From contig NZ_BLZO01000091.1 in assembly GCF_014132355.1 (NCBI RefSeq), positions 62,001 to 126,000 of the forward strand: DNA of 64,000 nt, in the 5' to 3' direction. Position 1 is the stretch's first letter. Every line of letters begins with the position of its first letter. Positions 27,599 through 36,685 of the stretch are shown piece by piece. Below the pieces are notes generated by a model that searched no databases, was not told the DNA's origin, and saw only the letters and a list, made by a program, of their open reading frames with translations. The position numbers and the translations under genes are program-made. Origin of the DNA: Okeania sp. KiyG1 (GTDB lineage Bacteria; Cyanobacteriota; Cyanobacteriia; Cyanobacteriales; Microcoleaceae).

Positions 27599-27961
27599 CT
27601 ATTCTAAAGTAAGAATACCAGCCTTTTTATCTACTACTAACCGTCTATCTTCCAGCCAAGACAAACCAATTAAAATCTCTGGTATTCCATCACCAACAAC
27701 AACAGGAATATTCATTTCTTGACCGTCAAAAATTACGTTTCCCTCATAAACATCGAACTGAAATTCACCTCTAGCTGTTTTCATTTCTCATTTTTTGATA
27801 TACCGCTATCCCAAACTTTCTACATCTTGAATATCTATTGCTAACCAGTCAGTAAAGCCAGTATCTAACAACACATCAACTGTTATTATTGAACCATCAG
27901 CAGTAATTAGCTCTATTTCAAAAAACAGTTCTCCCTTGCTACCAAAAAATCCTTGAGTCAT
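27599..27961 (-). pseudogene. Retropepsin-like aspartyl protease gene with two stop codons
   Basis: In one continuous frame from ATG at 27961: MTQGFFGSKGELFFEIELIT, VDVLLDTGFTDWLAIDIQDV, then TAG, RYIKK, TGA, EMKTARGEFQFDV, IPVVVGDGIPEILIGLSWLE and DKKAGILTLE. LLDTGFTDWLAI is the D-T-G active-site motif of clan AA retropepsins and ILIGLSWLE is the usual second-half motif. Both stops lie in the flap region and are the only damage, so this is a recent pseudogene. A 61-residue internal ORF remains but lacks the active site. Confidence 0.75.
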
Positions 27962-28278
27962 ATCCTACCGCAAGTTCCCGTTTCATTCAAACGCATTGCC
28001 ATAATATCTGAGGTGGGATGTTGTTGACGAGCCTTTTGAAAACTGACATTTTCATCGACATCAATAAAATAATCTCTACTATCAGGTTCGATATGAATAA
28101 ATCAGTCGTAATGTTCTTTCACCAAGTCTGGATAAACTTGCCAAAAAATCTCCCGACACCGACTGGCAAAGGCTTCCTGTTCTGCTTTCCGTCTGGCTCT
28201 TTCTTCTGGGGAAAGAAGGGGGCGATCGCTGAATAATGGTGTACCTCTAGGTACTTTTCTGGGTTTTGTTTGGGTCAT
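27958..28278 (-). pseudogene. Small gene upstream of the retropepsin, one internal TGA
   Basis: In frame from ATG at 28278: MTQTKPRKVPRGTPLFSDRP, LSPEERARRKAEQEAFASRC, REIFWQVYPDLVKEHYD, then TGA, FIHIEPDSRDYFIDVDENVS, and end overlapping the retropepsin ATG (ATGA). Homologs that I recall have Trp where TGA stands, so TGG to TGA is likely. Small proteins of this kind precede retropepsins in many cyanobacteria; function is unknown. The ATGA overlap shows a former two-gene operon. Confidence 0.6.
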
Positions 28279-28418
28279 ATTGAATACTCCTTATATTCAT
28301 CAGATGTATTATATCTAGTATAGGCAAAATATTTTTGGAGCTTTGCTCAAATCCCCTAGTTCCCCTCCTTGGAGGGGTTAGGGGTGGGTTAACTTCTGAC
28401 TTCTGACTTCTGACTTCG

Positions 28419-29132
28419 TTATTCCTGTTCCTCAAAAATCTTATCTAATTTCTCTAGCAATTCTTCAGCTAATTCCAAAAGTTCAATTCCATCATCTTTA
28501 TTCTTATTACTTATATCTCGGTTACTACTAGCCACACTAACACCACCAGCTAATAAATTTTTTACAGCAAAACGACGGTCATCCTCGTCAGAAATTTGCC
28601 ACATTTTTTCTAACTCTGAAGCAATTTCAGATAAAGATTTATTGGCTAATTTAATTCTGACTTTTACTGCTACTTCATCATCACTTTCAATAAATTCTCT
28701 AACGGAAACTTTCTTTTGTGAAAAATTCTGAATAGCTGCCAAGATATACTCACGCAAACTCATTTTTTCCACTTCTGCTAAATCTTCTATTTCCTCTGGC
28801 AAATCTATTAATATCATTCCATCATTATCGCTCACCTGAATTAGTTCATCCTCCTGTTTAACTGCTACTAATAAATCAGCATTTAGTTTATGCAAATAAT
28901 CTAGCACTGATTCTAGTTTATGGTCTTTTAATGATGACTCTAGTTTAGAAACTGCAGCTTGTTGTACTCCTAGTTTTTCTGCTAGTTGGTCTTGAGTTAA
29001 TCCTGCTTTTTCTCGTAGCGATCGCATGGCATCAGTTAAATATAGTCGTAGGTATTCTAACTTACCTGCTAATATTACTTCTGGCTCATCGCTTATGTCT
29101 GTTTTTAACCATTCTTGAAAGTTATATTTCAT
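28419..29132 (-). CDS. XRE-family antitoxin with extra C-terminal domain
   Basis: 237 residues. Residues 30-95 form an XRE helix-turn-helix (MRSLREKAGLTQDQLAEKLG, VQQAAVSKLESSLKDHKLES) as in HigA antitoxins. The gene follows the toxin gene by 5 bases, toxin first, as in higBA. Residues 155-237 are an added domain (SLSEIASELEKMWQISDEDD, RRFAVKNLLAGGVSVASSNR, DDGIELLELAEELLEKL) that recurs almost identically in the gene at 30238. Probable role: repress the operon and neutralise the toxin; the extra domain is unexplained. Confidence 0.75.
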   Translation of the reverse strand: MKYNFQEWLKTDISDEPEVILAGKLEYLRLYLTDAMRSLREKAGLTQDQLAEKLGVQQAAVSKLESSLKDHKLESVLDYLHKLNADLLVAVKQEDELIQVSDNDGMILIDLPEEIEDLAEVEKMSLREYILAAIQNFSQKKVSVREFIESDDEVAVKVRIKLANKSLSEIASELEKMWQISDEDDRRFAVKNLLAGGVSVASSNRDISNKNKDDGIELLELAEELLEKLDKIFEEQE

Positions 29133-29137
29133 TGTTT

Positions 29138-29536
29138 TTACCTATTTCTTAAATTCTCTAATCTTTGTCTGGCAATTAGTTTATCTTTTTCTTTAATTGC
29201 ACCATTATTTTTATTTTTAAAAGCGTGTAAAATCACAAATCTTTGAGGAGTTAACGTTGTGAGTATAAATCTAGGATTATGTTTACTTTTGGTGAGCTTA
29301 AATTCATACAAATCATCCTCCAGTTTATCAAAATTATCCCTGCTCAAAGATGCTAGACCTTTATCGCAGAGATATTTAAGATTAACCTGAAGTCGCTTAG
29401 TTTCTGCTTCTGTTAGCTTTGGTTTTGGTAAATCTGGAGATTTCTCTTCCTCTGGTATCAGTCTCACAAAAAAAGCTAATAAATCTTTTGGTATTTTTTC
29501 TGTTTCATCTAGATACAATTCCCAATTCCACGTCAT
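29138..29536 (-). CDS. HigB/RelE-type (Gp49-like) toxin
   Basis: 132 residues. The C-terminal half has the Gp49-like RelE pattern: LEDDLYEFKLTKSKHNPRFI, LTPQRFVILHAFKNK and KEKDKLIARQRLENLRNR. Such toxins are ribosome-dependent mRNA interferases. The N-terminal 60 residues are an additional acidic segment. It is transcribed just before the XRE antitoxin. No defects. Confidence 0.75.
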   Translation of the reverse strand: MTWNWELYLDETEKIPKDLLAFFVRLIPEEEKSPDLPKPKLTEAETKRLQVNLKYLCDKGLASLSRDNFDKLEDDLYEFKLTKSKHNPRFILTTLTPQRFVILHAFKNKNNGAIKEKDKLIARQRLENLRNR

Positions 29537-29654
29537 TTAGCTACTTAATTACAAACATATATCTATCCTAATATTCCTTTAACGGAATGTCAAGCTTAAT
29601 ATTCCTTGAGAAGAATATTGTTTGACTATCGTTATTAATGGTGCATGATGAAAC

Positions 29655-29995
29655 AATCCACTACTGGACTGACACACCTTAAATGGTGCATTAGGGAGTA
29701 GGGGAGTGGGGGAGTAGGGAGTGGAGAAGTGGGGAGTGGAGAAGTGGGGGAGTAGGGAAGTGTGGGAGTAGGGGAGTAGGGAAGTGTGGGAGATCAAGAC
29801 ACCTAGTGGACTGACACACCTTAAATGGTGCATTAGGGAGTAGGGAGTAGGGGAGTGGGGGAGTGGGGGAGTAGGGGAGATCAAGACACCTAGAAATAAA
29901 AATAAGAGTGCACAGTTTTAGCTATGTCAGTCTACTAGAAATAAAAATAAGAGTGCGCAGTTTTAGCTGTGTCAGTCTACTACTGGACTGATTAA
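29655..29995. repeat. TACTGGACTGACACA inverted-repeat element with tandem G-rich interior
   Basis: CTGGACTGACACACC at 29662 and a second copy at 29808 (TAGTGGACTGACACACC) face TTTTAGCTGTGTCAGTCTAC near 29960-29980, giving terminal inverted repeats. The interior is a G-rich minisatellite of GGGAGTAGGGGAGTGG units, then a 50-base unit (aaataaaaataagagtgc) duplicated in tandem. The remaining spacer to 30237 has a GTTGCCTGTTGCCT tandem and no gene. Confidence 0.6.
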
Positions 29996-30237
29996 TAAGT
30001 ATAATTGCGATTATAGCAGGAGTAGCAGGAACCAATAGGTGCATCTCATATTTATTTGCAAAAATACTTTTTTCCTATATATTCTCTGTTGCCTGTTGCC
30101 TGTTGCCTAAAAGTGATAAATTTTTGGCTTTATTCACGCATTGAGATGCACCCGAACCAATAAAAGATGTGGTCAAGTTTCCAATGGATAATTGATAGTT
30201 AGAGATAGTTTTTATTATTCATTATCAATTATTCCTG

Positions 30238-30696
30238 TTATTCAAAAATATTATCTAATTTCTCTAGCAATTCTTCAGCTAACTCCAAAAGTTCAATTCC
30301 ATCATCTTCATTTTTATCGCTTATATCTCGGTTATTACTACCCACACTAAAACCACCAGCTAATAAATTTTTTACAGCAAAGATACGTTCATGCTCATCA
30401 GAAATTTGCCACATTTTTTCTAATTCTGAAGCTATTTCTGATGTTGATTTTTCTCTTAATCTTTCCCTCACTCTTACTGATACTAAATCATCACTTTCGA
30501 GAAGAATAATTATAGAGTCAACATAAGTATTATCATCCCAATTTTCTAACCAATCTCCATCAATATCTTCCACATAAAAGTCTGCTGCATCTAAGCCATA
30601 ATTTAAAATATCAGCTTGTAATTTTCGAGATGATTCTAATAGATTAGTCAACTCTGCTAATTTTTCTTCGGGAGAATTTTTTTGGTTTGTCGTCAT
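30238..30696 (-). CDS. Uncharacterised protein sharing a domain with the XRE antitoxin
   Basis: 152 residues. The first 65 are not recognised (KLAELTNLLESSRKLQADIL). The last 80 (RLREKSTSEIASELEKMWQI, IFAVKNLLAGGFSVGSNNRD, GIELLELAEELLEKLDNIFE) match the C terminus of the protein at 28419 almost residue for residue, including the same acidic Asn/Asp-rich linker. This suggests a portable regulatory or interaction domain, spread by local duplication. It lies 36 bases after the gene at 30733 on the same strand. Confidence 0.65.
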   Translation of the reverse strand: MTTNQKNSPEEKLAELTNLLESSRKLQADILNYGLDAADFYVEDIDGDWLENWDDNTYVDSIIILLESDDLVSVRVRERLREKSTSEIASELEKMWQISDEHERIFAVKNLLAGGFSVGSNNRDISDKNEDDGIELLELAEELLEKLDNIFE

Positions 30697-30732
30697 ATTA
30701 TTAATATTTTTCCTCAGTCGATCTACATTCAG

Positions 30733-31446
30733 TTACAAATTACACTTTAAATAATTACCTTTCTGGAGATTGTCGCTGTTATCTAATATGGTTTTGACCA
30801 ATTCATTTTGAAAATATTTTCTACCTGGATTATAGCTTAAAAAAAGTCCTCTGTCAATTTCCCAAAATACTAGAGTATCTTGCCACTCTTCTGCTTTATC
30901 TTTAGCAAATTTTTTAGATAAACTTGTAAGTTGAATACATAAGGGTTTCTCTTGACTACCACTAACAATAATATCTGTTGCCATTGACAAATCAACAATA
31001 TAGCGTTGTAAAGCTGTGCCTTGATTAAGTTCAATTTGATTAGCGATCGCCTGAATTATTTCCCTATCTTCCTGAGTAAACTTTCCTGACATTAGTTTTT
31101 GTTTCCAAATATAAAATTTAGGGTCTTTTTCTTGTAGCCATTTTGGGAATAATTCTTTATGCCAATATTGTTCTGTCGGGGTCATTTTCTGATAGTAAAA
31201 TTCTCGCTCAATTTCCTTTGGGATAGATTTAAGAATTAGGAAAATTTTAGAATCTTGAATAAGCTGTTTCAAAAAAAGCATCACAAACTTTTTAGCTGTC
31301 AAAGTACCAGGTTTTAAATGTTTAATCCATTGATTTACTTCATTTAATCTTTTTGCAAAATCTGAATCTACTGAAGATGCTTCCTGAATCAAAGATTTTA
31401 ATTGTGCCTTTATCTCCTTAGCTTGCAAAATAGAGATTCCCTCCAT
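30733..31446 (-). CDS. Uncharacterised protein
   Basis: 237 residues, soluble, mainly helical, with a central WLQEKDPKFYIWKQKLMSGK segment and a C-terminal part (LQRYIVDLSMATDIIVSGSQ, LCIQLTSLSKKFAKDKAEEW, VFWEIDRGLFLSYNPGRKYF) that reads like a restriction-endonuclease-like core (hydrophobic strands around C-I-Q-L-T). That resemblance is weak. It heads a possible two-gene unit with the protein at 30238. The ATG at 31446 is the only good start. Confidence 0.55.
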   Translation of the reverse strand: MEGISILQAKEIKAQLKSLIQEASSVDSDFAKRLNEVNQWIKHLKPGTLTAKKFVMLFLKQLIQDSKIFLILKSIPKEIEREFYYQKMTPTEQYWHKELFPKWLQEKDPKFYIWKQKLMSGKFTQEDREIIQAIANQIELNQGTALQRYIVDLSMATDIIVSGSQEKPLCIQLTSLSKKFAKDKAEEWQDTLVFWEIDRGLFLSYNPGRKYFQNELVKTILDNSDNLQKGNYLKCNL

Positions 31447-31479
31447 AGATTATTATTGATTAACTGTTAAGGTATAATT

Positions 31480-31692
31480 CAACAATTAATAATTAATAAT
31501 TAATAATTAATAATTACCTCTCCTTGAAAAAAAGAGGATTGACTCAAAGGAAAAAATTTTTTTTCTCTTGGTCGATTGGATATAGCGACGAAACTTCGCC
31601 ATCCCACCCTTCGGGAAGCTGCGCTAACGACCGCTTTATCCCCTTGAAAGGGGAGGCTTTATACCACAATTTTTCGGTAATAGTAGGAAACT
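31480..31692 (+). repeat. Dispersed 200-bp repeat (LGGT family), copy 1
   Basis: The unit has TTAATAATTAATAATTA tract, CCTCTCCTTGAAAAAAAGAGG, TCTCTTGGTCGATTGGATAT, CCATCCCACCCTTCGGGAAG, CGCTAACGACCGCTTTATCC, CCTTGAAAGGGGAGGCTTTA and ATTTTTCGGTAA. Other copies are at 47223, 49520, 52385, 61355 and 62150 (minus). The remaining bases to 32033 hold no gene, only TAGGTCATGCTGCGTAAACAG-type short palindromic repeats. Confidence 0.75.
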
Positions 31693-32033
31693 TACCCACT
31701 AAGTACCTAAATTTTAATAATAGGTAGTATAAATGTAAGCATTTCCTAGGTCATGCTGCGTAAACAGCCGTCAGTTATCAGTCAGCCTCCTACGGAGGAA
31801 CTGCGTTAACAGCTATTACTTCTTTTTAGTTCTAGATAAAAGCTTTACTAATTGAGTGAGAATTAAATTTTACTATAAAAGCTGACTGAAACAGTCTATA
31901 TATTAAAATCCTCTCATAAGAGCTGAGATCTGACAGCTAATAGCTGTTTGCTTAGGTATAAATTAAGTAATAAATTATCATACTATCATATAATTTTAAA
32001 TAATTACAGCACTTGGAATCAGAAGAAACCATT

Positions 32034-33530
32034 ATGAATTTTTTTGACAAACTGCTAAATAGTATAGAACGTAATCAAAGTTTACTTTATCTAGAATTAG
32101 ACCCAGACCCAGAAAGTTTACCTAAAGAAGCTGCCCAGCACAATATTCCAGTAAAATCTTTATTTGCTAACCCTCCAGAAAAAGATAATCAAGAATTAAT
32201 TCAATATTGGCGGGAATGGCTCTATTTTTTAATAACTCAAACAGAAAAATATGTATGTGCTTATAAACTTTCTCTAGGCTATTATCAATCTTTAGGGATA
32301 CCAGGTTTAGAACTACTTCAGCAAACCATAAAAACTATTCCTTCTGAAATTCCAATTATTTTAGATGCGAAACACGGCGACCTCAATACAAGTACGGTAT
32401 TTGCGAGGACTATTTTTCAAGATTTACAAGTAGATGCTTGTACAATTTCACCTTACACTGGTCTCGATTTAGTTACACCTTTTTTACTTTATCCAGGCAA
32501 AACAGTTTTCCTACTTTGTGCTACAGCAAATTCTTCAGCAGCAGTATTACAAGAATACCCAAATCAAGAGGAACCTCTTTATTTCAAATTAGTAGAAGAA
32601 GCTCAAAGTTGGGGAACTATTGAACAGCTAGGTTTAGAAGTAGGAGTAATGCCGGATATTCTCGCTATAATCAGAAAAATTGCTCCAGAAAGACTAATAC
32701 TAATTCAGGGAGATATAGCGGAAGAAAATGATATTGCTAACCCTGAAGAATTAGCTCAACTTTTAGCTGCTGGTTTGAATATTAATGGTGAAGGATTATT
32801 ATTACCAATCCCACCAAAATTATTTGGCGCAGTACATCCTAATCAAGAAATTGAATCCTTAAGAGATAGGATTAATGAACAACGTCTACAGGTAGTTGAA
32901 GGTAGTCCGACCTGTGAATTGTGGTTGCCAGATGTTTGTTTTTTAAAGCATGAACCACACCGGGATTTAATCTTACAACTTTACGATATTGGCTGTATTA
33001 TTTTTGGCGACCATGTACAAGCATCGGGGGCGACTTTTCCTTATTATATAGACTTACGAAAAATCATTTCTATTCCTCAAATATTCCATAAAATTGTCAC
33101 TGCTTATGCAGAGATTCTCAAAGAGTTAGAATTTGATAGAATTGCAGGTATTCCTTATGGTTCATTACCTACTGCAACAGGTTTAGCTTTACGTCTAGAA
33201 CGTCCGATGATATTTCCTCGGAAAGAGGTGAAAGCTCATGGCACTGGTCGATTAATTGAGGGACATTTTCAGCCAGGGGAAAAAATTGTTGTTGTGGATG
33301 ATATTATGATTAGCGGTAATAGTGTAATGAAGGGAGCAGATAAACTTAAATCAGTGGGATTAAATGTAGAAGATATTGTTGTTTTTATTGACCATGAACG
33401 GGGTGTGAAAGATAAGTTACAAGCAAATGGATATAAGAGTTATTCAGTATTGACTTTGACAGAAATTGCTCAAACTTTATATGAGTCTAACAAGATTAAT
33501 TCCGAACAATTTGATATTCTGAAAAAGTAA
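32034..33530 (+). CDS. pyrFE: Bifunctional orotidine 5'-phosphate decarboxylase / orotate phosphoribosyltransferase
   Basis: This 498-residue fusion carries out the last two steps of UMP synthesis. Residues about 1-265 are the decarboxylase, with ILDAKHGD (Asp111, Lys113, Asp116) as the catalytic triad region. Residues about 305-498 are the phosphoribosyltransferase, with the PRPP-binding motif KIVVVDDIMISGNS (about 418-431). The order decarboxylase-transferase is reversed relative to the animal UMP synthase but is known in cyanobacteria. I chose the ATG at 32034 (MNFFDKLLNS) over a TTG 21 bases upstream. Monocistronic; no defects. Confidence 0.93.
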   Translation: MNFFDKLLNSIERNQSLLYLELDPDPESLPKEAAQHNIPVKSLFANPPEKDNQELIQYWREWLYFLITQTEKYVCAYKLSLGYYQSLGIPGLELLQQTIKTIPSEIPIILDAKHGDLNTSTVFARTIFQDLQVDACTISPYTGLDLVTPFLLYPGKTVFLLCATANSSAAVLQEYPNQEEPLYFKLVEEAQSWGTIEQLGLEVGVMPDILAIIRKIAPERLILIQGDIAEENDIANPEELAQLLAAGLNINGEGLLLPIPPKLFGAVHPNQEIESLRDRINEQRLQVVEGSPTCELWLPDVCFLKHEPHRDLILQLYDIGCIIFGDHVQASGATFPYYIDLRKIISIPQIFHKIVTAYAEILKELEFDRIAGIPYGSLPTATGLALRLERPMIFPRKEVKAHGTGRLIEGHFQPGEKIVVVDDIMISGNSVMKGADKLKSVGLNVEDIVVFIDHERGVKDKLQANGYKSYSVLTLTEIAQTLYESNKINSEQFDILKK

Positions 33531-33980
33531 GCATTTAGCTATTAGCATTTCCTAGGTCATGCTCCGCAAACAGCTATTCCTAGGTCATGCTGCGCAAACA
33601 GCTTTTTAATGAATGAAGCAAGCATTTGCTTAACTTATACTACATTTTTAAACAAAGAATTGAAGCACAAAAACAACGAGCTAAAATTGTTCACTAATAC
33701 CAGTTTTATATGAGGTTGCATAGAATTATGAAATTCATTAAATTGATCTATCTCTATCTACTCCTTTCTGCGGTCAATTATGCTTTAAATATTATTCTAT
33801 GCAGCGTCATTTCAATTTTTTATAAAGATAATAAAGCTGATAGCTGTTAACGTTTGCGTAGCATGACCTAGGAAAGTTCCGACCATAGGAGGCTAGCTGA
33901 CTGCTGTTTGCGCAGCATTCCGCAGGAAATGCTTACCTGAAAAATAATCATTAATATAGCCAATATTTTAGATCATCACT
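33531..33980. other. Gene-free spacer with short palindromic repeats
   Basis: 450 bases without a gene. Short repeats of the type TTCCTAGGTCATGCTCCGCA and its complement GTTTGCGTAGCATGACCTAG occur at least four times, some as halves of imperfect hairpins. The same family fills 34917-35469. Confidence 0.6.
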
Positions 33981-34916
33981 ATGAAAAACTTTGTTTTAGC
34001 AGTATTTATTAGTAGTTTTGTCTCTGTCTTTCATATACAATTCCAGCCTGCTCTAGCTAATCGAATTACCAGAGCTGATTATAACAATTTAAAAATTGGT
34101 ATGACCTATCAAGAAGTTAAGCAAATATTGGGAAGAGGAGGTGAAGTTTATACAGAATATAATAGTCCGACAATTGAAGAATTTGGTGTAGCATATCGCT
34201 GGCTAAATAATGATAATACAGGTATAGTTGCCATATTTAATTCAGAGAATAAACTGATTAAACTATCTGCTCAAAATTTGAACGCGACTAACTTCGGAGT
34301 TAATCGAAAACCTCCTGTAGTTACCAGTACAGATTTTGAAAATATTAAAGTTGGGATGACTTACGATGAAGTGAGAGAAATTATTGGTAATGAAGGAATA
34401 AAACAACCAACAAGAGATAATCCTTTAACTAATGCTAATACTGTTACATATAATTGGGTTAATCCAGATGGTACAAGCATGAATATAATTTTTGATTCTA
34501 ATCAGAAAGTGGTTACTATTCGGACTAAAAATATGAATACTTATAATTTTGGTAATCCTTTCTGGAATCAACCTAAACCAGTTTATTCAATTACCCGACA
34601 AAAATATGAAAGATTGCAGTTAGGGATGACATACCGAGAAATAAGAAATATTCTTGGAGCAGAGGGAGAAATAGACCCCGAATTTGACTCAGAAGCTTTT
34701 GTACAATCAAGAGAAGCAAGGGAAATGCAAATTAATAATACTCTTGGTAGAGAACAAGAAGTTACATCAGATGAGACACAAGCAGAAAATCAAATTAAGG
34801 GTGCTTATGAATGGAAAAATCCTGATGATACAGGTATAAAAGTAGTCTTTAATATGCAAGACCGAGCAGTTGCCATATATACTTCTGGTTTAGATGTAGG
34901 ACTTCCTTACAAATAG
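33981..34916 (+). CDS. Secreted protein with three BamE/SmpA-like repeats
   Basis: 311 residues. A signal peptide is likely, cleaved after PALA (residue 26). Three repeats of about 90 residues follow, each opening with an I-T-R-x-D-Y/F-x-x-L/I-x-x-G-M-T-Y-x-E-V/I pattern: RADYNNLKIGMTYQEVKQIL, STDFENIKVGMTYDEVREII and RQKYERLQLGMTYREIRNIL. Each continues with an aromatic strand such as YRWLNNDNTGIVAIFNSENK. This is the fold of the SmpA/OmlA/BLIP group, usually involved in binding at the cell envelope. Partner unknown. Repeat 3 has an acidic insertion of about 40 residues. Confidence 0.7.
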   Translation: MKNFVLAVFISSFVSVFHIQFQPALANRITRADYNNLKIGMTYQEVKQILGRGGEVYTEYNSPTIEEFGVAYRWLNNDNTGIVAIFNSENKLIKLSAQNLNATNFGVNRKPPVVTSTDFENIKVGMTYDEVREIIGNEGIKQPTRDNPLTNANTVTYNWVNPDGTSMNIIFDSNQKVVTIRTKNMNTYNFGNPFWNQPKPVYSITRQKYERLQLGMTYREIRNILGAEGEIDPEFDSEAFVQSREAREMQINNTLGREQEVTSDETQAENQIKGAYEWKNPDDTGIKVVFNMQDRAVAIYTSGLDVGLPYK

Positions 34917-35469
34917 ACATCTCCAGCAAAAGAGGGAGTAGGGACGTTGCATGCAACGTCCGTACAGGGAAATAATTGATAATTTGTTTGGGATAATTGA
35001 TTTTATTCTTTATTAATTAGAGATGTCTAATACTGAAAAATTAACCGAAAAATTGTGGTTTAAAGCCTCCCCCTTTTAAGGAGATAATAAAGAAAAATTT
35101 TCATGATTAGTCAATCCTCTTCTTTTAAAGGATAGGTAATTGTTAATTATTAATTATTAATTATTAATTCTGTAAGCATTCAGCTATTAGCATTTCCTAA
35201 GTCATGCTCCGCAAACAGCTTTTCCTGCGGAATGCTACGCAAACAGATTTTGAACCTAATAACTTACTAAAGTTAGCTAATGACCTTTTTATTTCCTGCG
35301 GAATGCTACGCAAACATAAGTTTTAATTCTCTTTGGAGACTAATTTATCCTTCGGTGTAATAGTAAGTTCATAACTCATAGCTGTTAACGAAGTTCCGAC
35401 CATAGGAGGCTAGCTGATAGCTGATGGCTGAATGCTTACTTAATTATTAATTGTTGAATAGATTTCTAT
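34917..35469. other. Gene-free spacer with several repeat families
   Basis: 553 bases without a gene. It contains the GGACGTTGCATGCAACGTCC palindrome (34942-34961), a partial copy of the 200-bp dispersed repeat (35050-35165, TTAAAGCCTCCCCCTTTTAA and GATTAGTCAATCCTC), a TTAATTATTAA tract, and several TTTCCTGCGGAATGCTACGC repeats. Confidence 0.65.
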
Positions 35470-36273
35470 ATGTCTGAAAATCAAGAATGGCTCGGTTTAA
35501 TGATTGGAAATACCCGGTTACACTGGGGATATTTTGTAGGTGCAATACTTCAGAAAACCTGGGATATAGACCGTATTCAAGAATTGGAAAATCAGGGAAA
35601 TATTAATGAAGAAACAGAAGTAATAAAACTACTCAAAAGTACATTAGAAACTCAGAATATAAAATTAAATCATCAGATGCCTTTATTAATAGCATCAGTA
35701 GTTCCTCAACAAACAACACTTTGGCAAACTTATCCTTGGTCTGATATGATTACTTTAGAAAAACTGCCACTGCAAGGACTTTATCCTACCTTGGGAATAG
35801 ATAGAGCTTTAGCAGTTTTAGGTGCAGGCACAAAGTTTGGTTGGCCTGTGCTAGTAATAGATGTTGGTACAGCAATTACTTTTACTGGTGCTGATGTCCA
35901 AAAAAAAATAGTGGGAGGGTCTATTTTACCAGGGTTAAGGTTGCAATTATCATCTTTGATAACAGGAACAGCTATGTTACCTTTGGTTGAGATACCAGTA
36001 GAGTTACCTCCACGGTGGGCAACAGAAACAACAACAGCCATTCAAAGTGGGGTAATATATACAGTATTGGCAGGAATGCAAAATTATATTGTCGCCTGGC
36101 AAGAAGAATTTCCTGAAGGAAAAATAGCGTTGACAGGAGGCGATCGCACCTTATTATTAACTCATTTCACAAAACTTTTTCCTGAGTTAGGTGCAACTAT
36201 CATTGATGCACCGGAAGTAATTTTTTGGGGTATGGCAAAAATTTGGCATCAAATATCTCAAGTCAAAATATAA
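35470..36273 (+). CDS. coaX: Type III pantothenate kinase
   Basis: CoaX phosphorylates pantothenate, the first step of coenzyme A synthesis. The 267 residues have the family's blocks: LMIGNTRLHWGYF (phosphate loop), YPTLGIDRALAVLGAG, VLVIDVGTAITFTGAD and GGSILPGLRLQLSSL. The first block has Met where most CoaX proteins have the Asp of DIGNT; I recall the same change in other cyanobacterial versions, so it is a clade feature and not damage. The ATG at 35470 has no strong ribosome site. Single gene; followed by a hairpin CCCCGGAC-TCAA-GTCACGGGG at 36292-36313. Confidence 0.88.
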   Translation: MSENQEWLGLMIGNTRLHWGYFVGAILQKTWDIDRIQELENQGNINEETEVIKLLKSTLETQNIKLNHQMPLLIASVVPQQTTLWQTYPWSDMITLEKLPLQGLYPTLGIDRALAVLGAGTKFGWPVLVIDVGTAITFTGADVQKKIVGGSILPGLRLQLSSLITGTAMLPLVEIPVELPPRWATETTTAIQSGVIYTVLAGMQNYIVAWQEEFPEGKIALTGGDRTLLLTHFTKLFPELGATIIDAPEVIFWGMAKIWHQISQVKI

Positions 36274-36318
36274 AAATAAATATAATTAATTGCCCCCGGA
36301 CTCAAGTCACGGGGATTA

Positions 36319-36460
36319 TAAGTAGATACTACGCAACAGGATAAATCCGTGTTGCTTCGTTTATTCGAGCGCTGACCAAAGATATATTCTTCGGGGACAA
36401 TTTCCGCGGTGCCCCTACACAGTCGGCTAAGGCCAATACCTAGGGTTCTGCTTACTTTTT
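36319..36460 (+). ncRNA. Structured RNA candidate, possibly 6S RNA
   Basis: A 142-base block in a 412-base gene-free stretch folds well by eye. The ends TAAGTAGA (36319-36326) and TCTGCTTA (36447-36454) pair. Inside are the hairpin GCAACAGGAT-AA-ATCCGTGTTGC, an arm GCTGAC/GTCGGC, and an apical GGGGACA/TGCCCC hairpin. The loop carries TTCCGCGGTGCC; a CUCCGCGGU string is conserved in bacterial 6S RNA, which regulates RNA polymerase. TTTTT follows the 3' stem. The unit is shorter than the roughly 185 bases I expect for cyanobacterial 6S, so the identity is tentative. A second perfect hairpin, GACAACT-AA-AGTTGTC, lies at 36481-36496. Confidence 0.45.
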
Positions 36461-36685
36461 ATTGATAAAAATAGCACAGGACAACTAAAGTTGTCTAGTT
36501 TAAACGACTCCCTTGTTTTCATCCCCCGGTTAAAACACCTATGCTTTCAACGTCGCTTTTCGGTAATTTGCTTGGTAAAGTAATATATTAAGAATAGATT
36601 AAGGTAATTCTGTCCTTACTTTCTCATTAGCCAGAGAATATTTTAGTCCACTTATCAAATCACAAATCAAAGGAATAAACAGAAT

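Noticed and set aside
27599-28278. Recoding of TGA or TAG as an amino acid
   Set aside because: Defects in the window use all three stops and also include frameshifts and insertions, while housekeeping genes (chlH, miaB, pyrFE) are normal. Pseudogenes are simpler.
29579-29884. 101-codon Pro/Ser/Leu-rich ORF on minus strand
   Set aside because: It is a translation of the G-rich minisatellite (TPLLPYSPTP-like) and lacks any protein feature.
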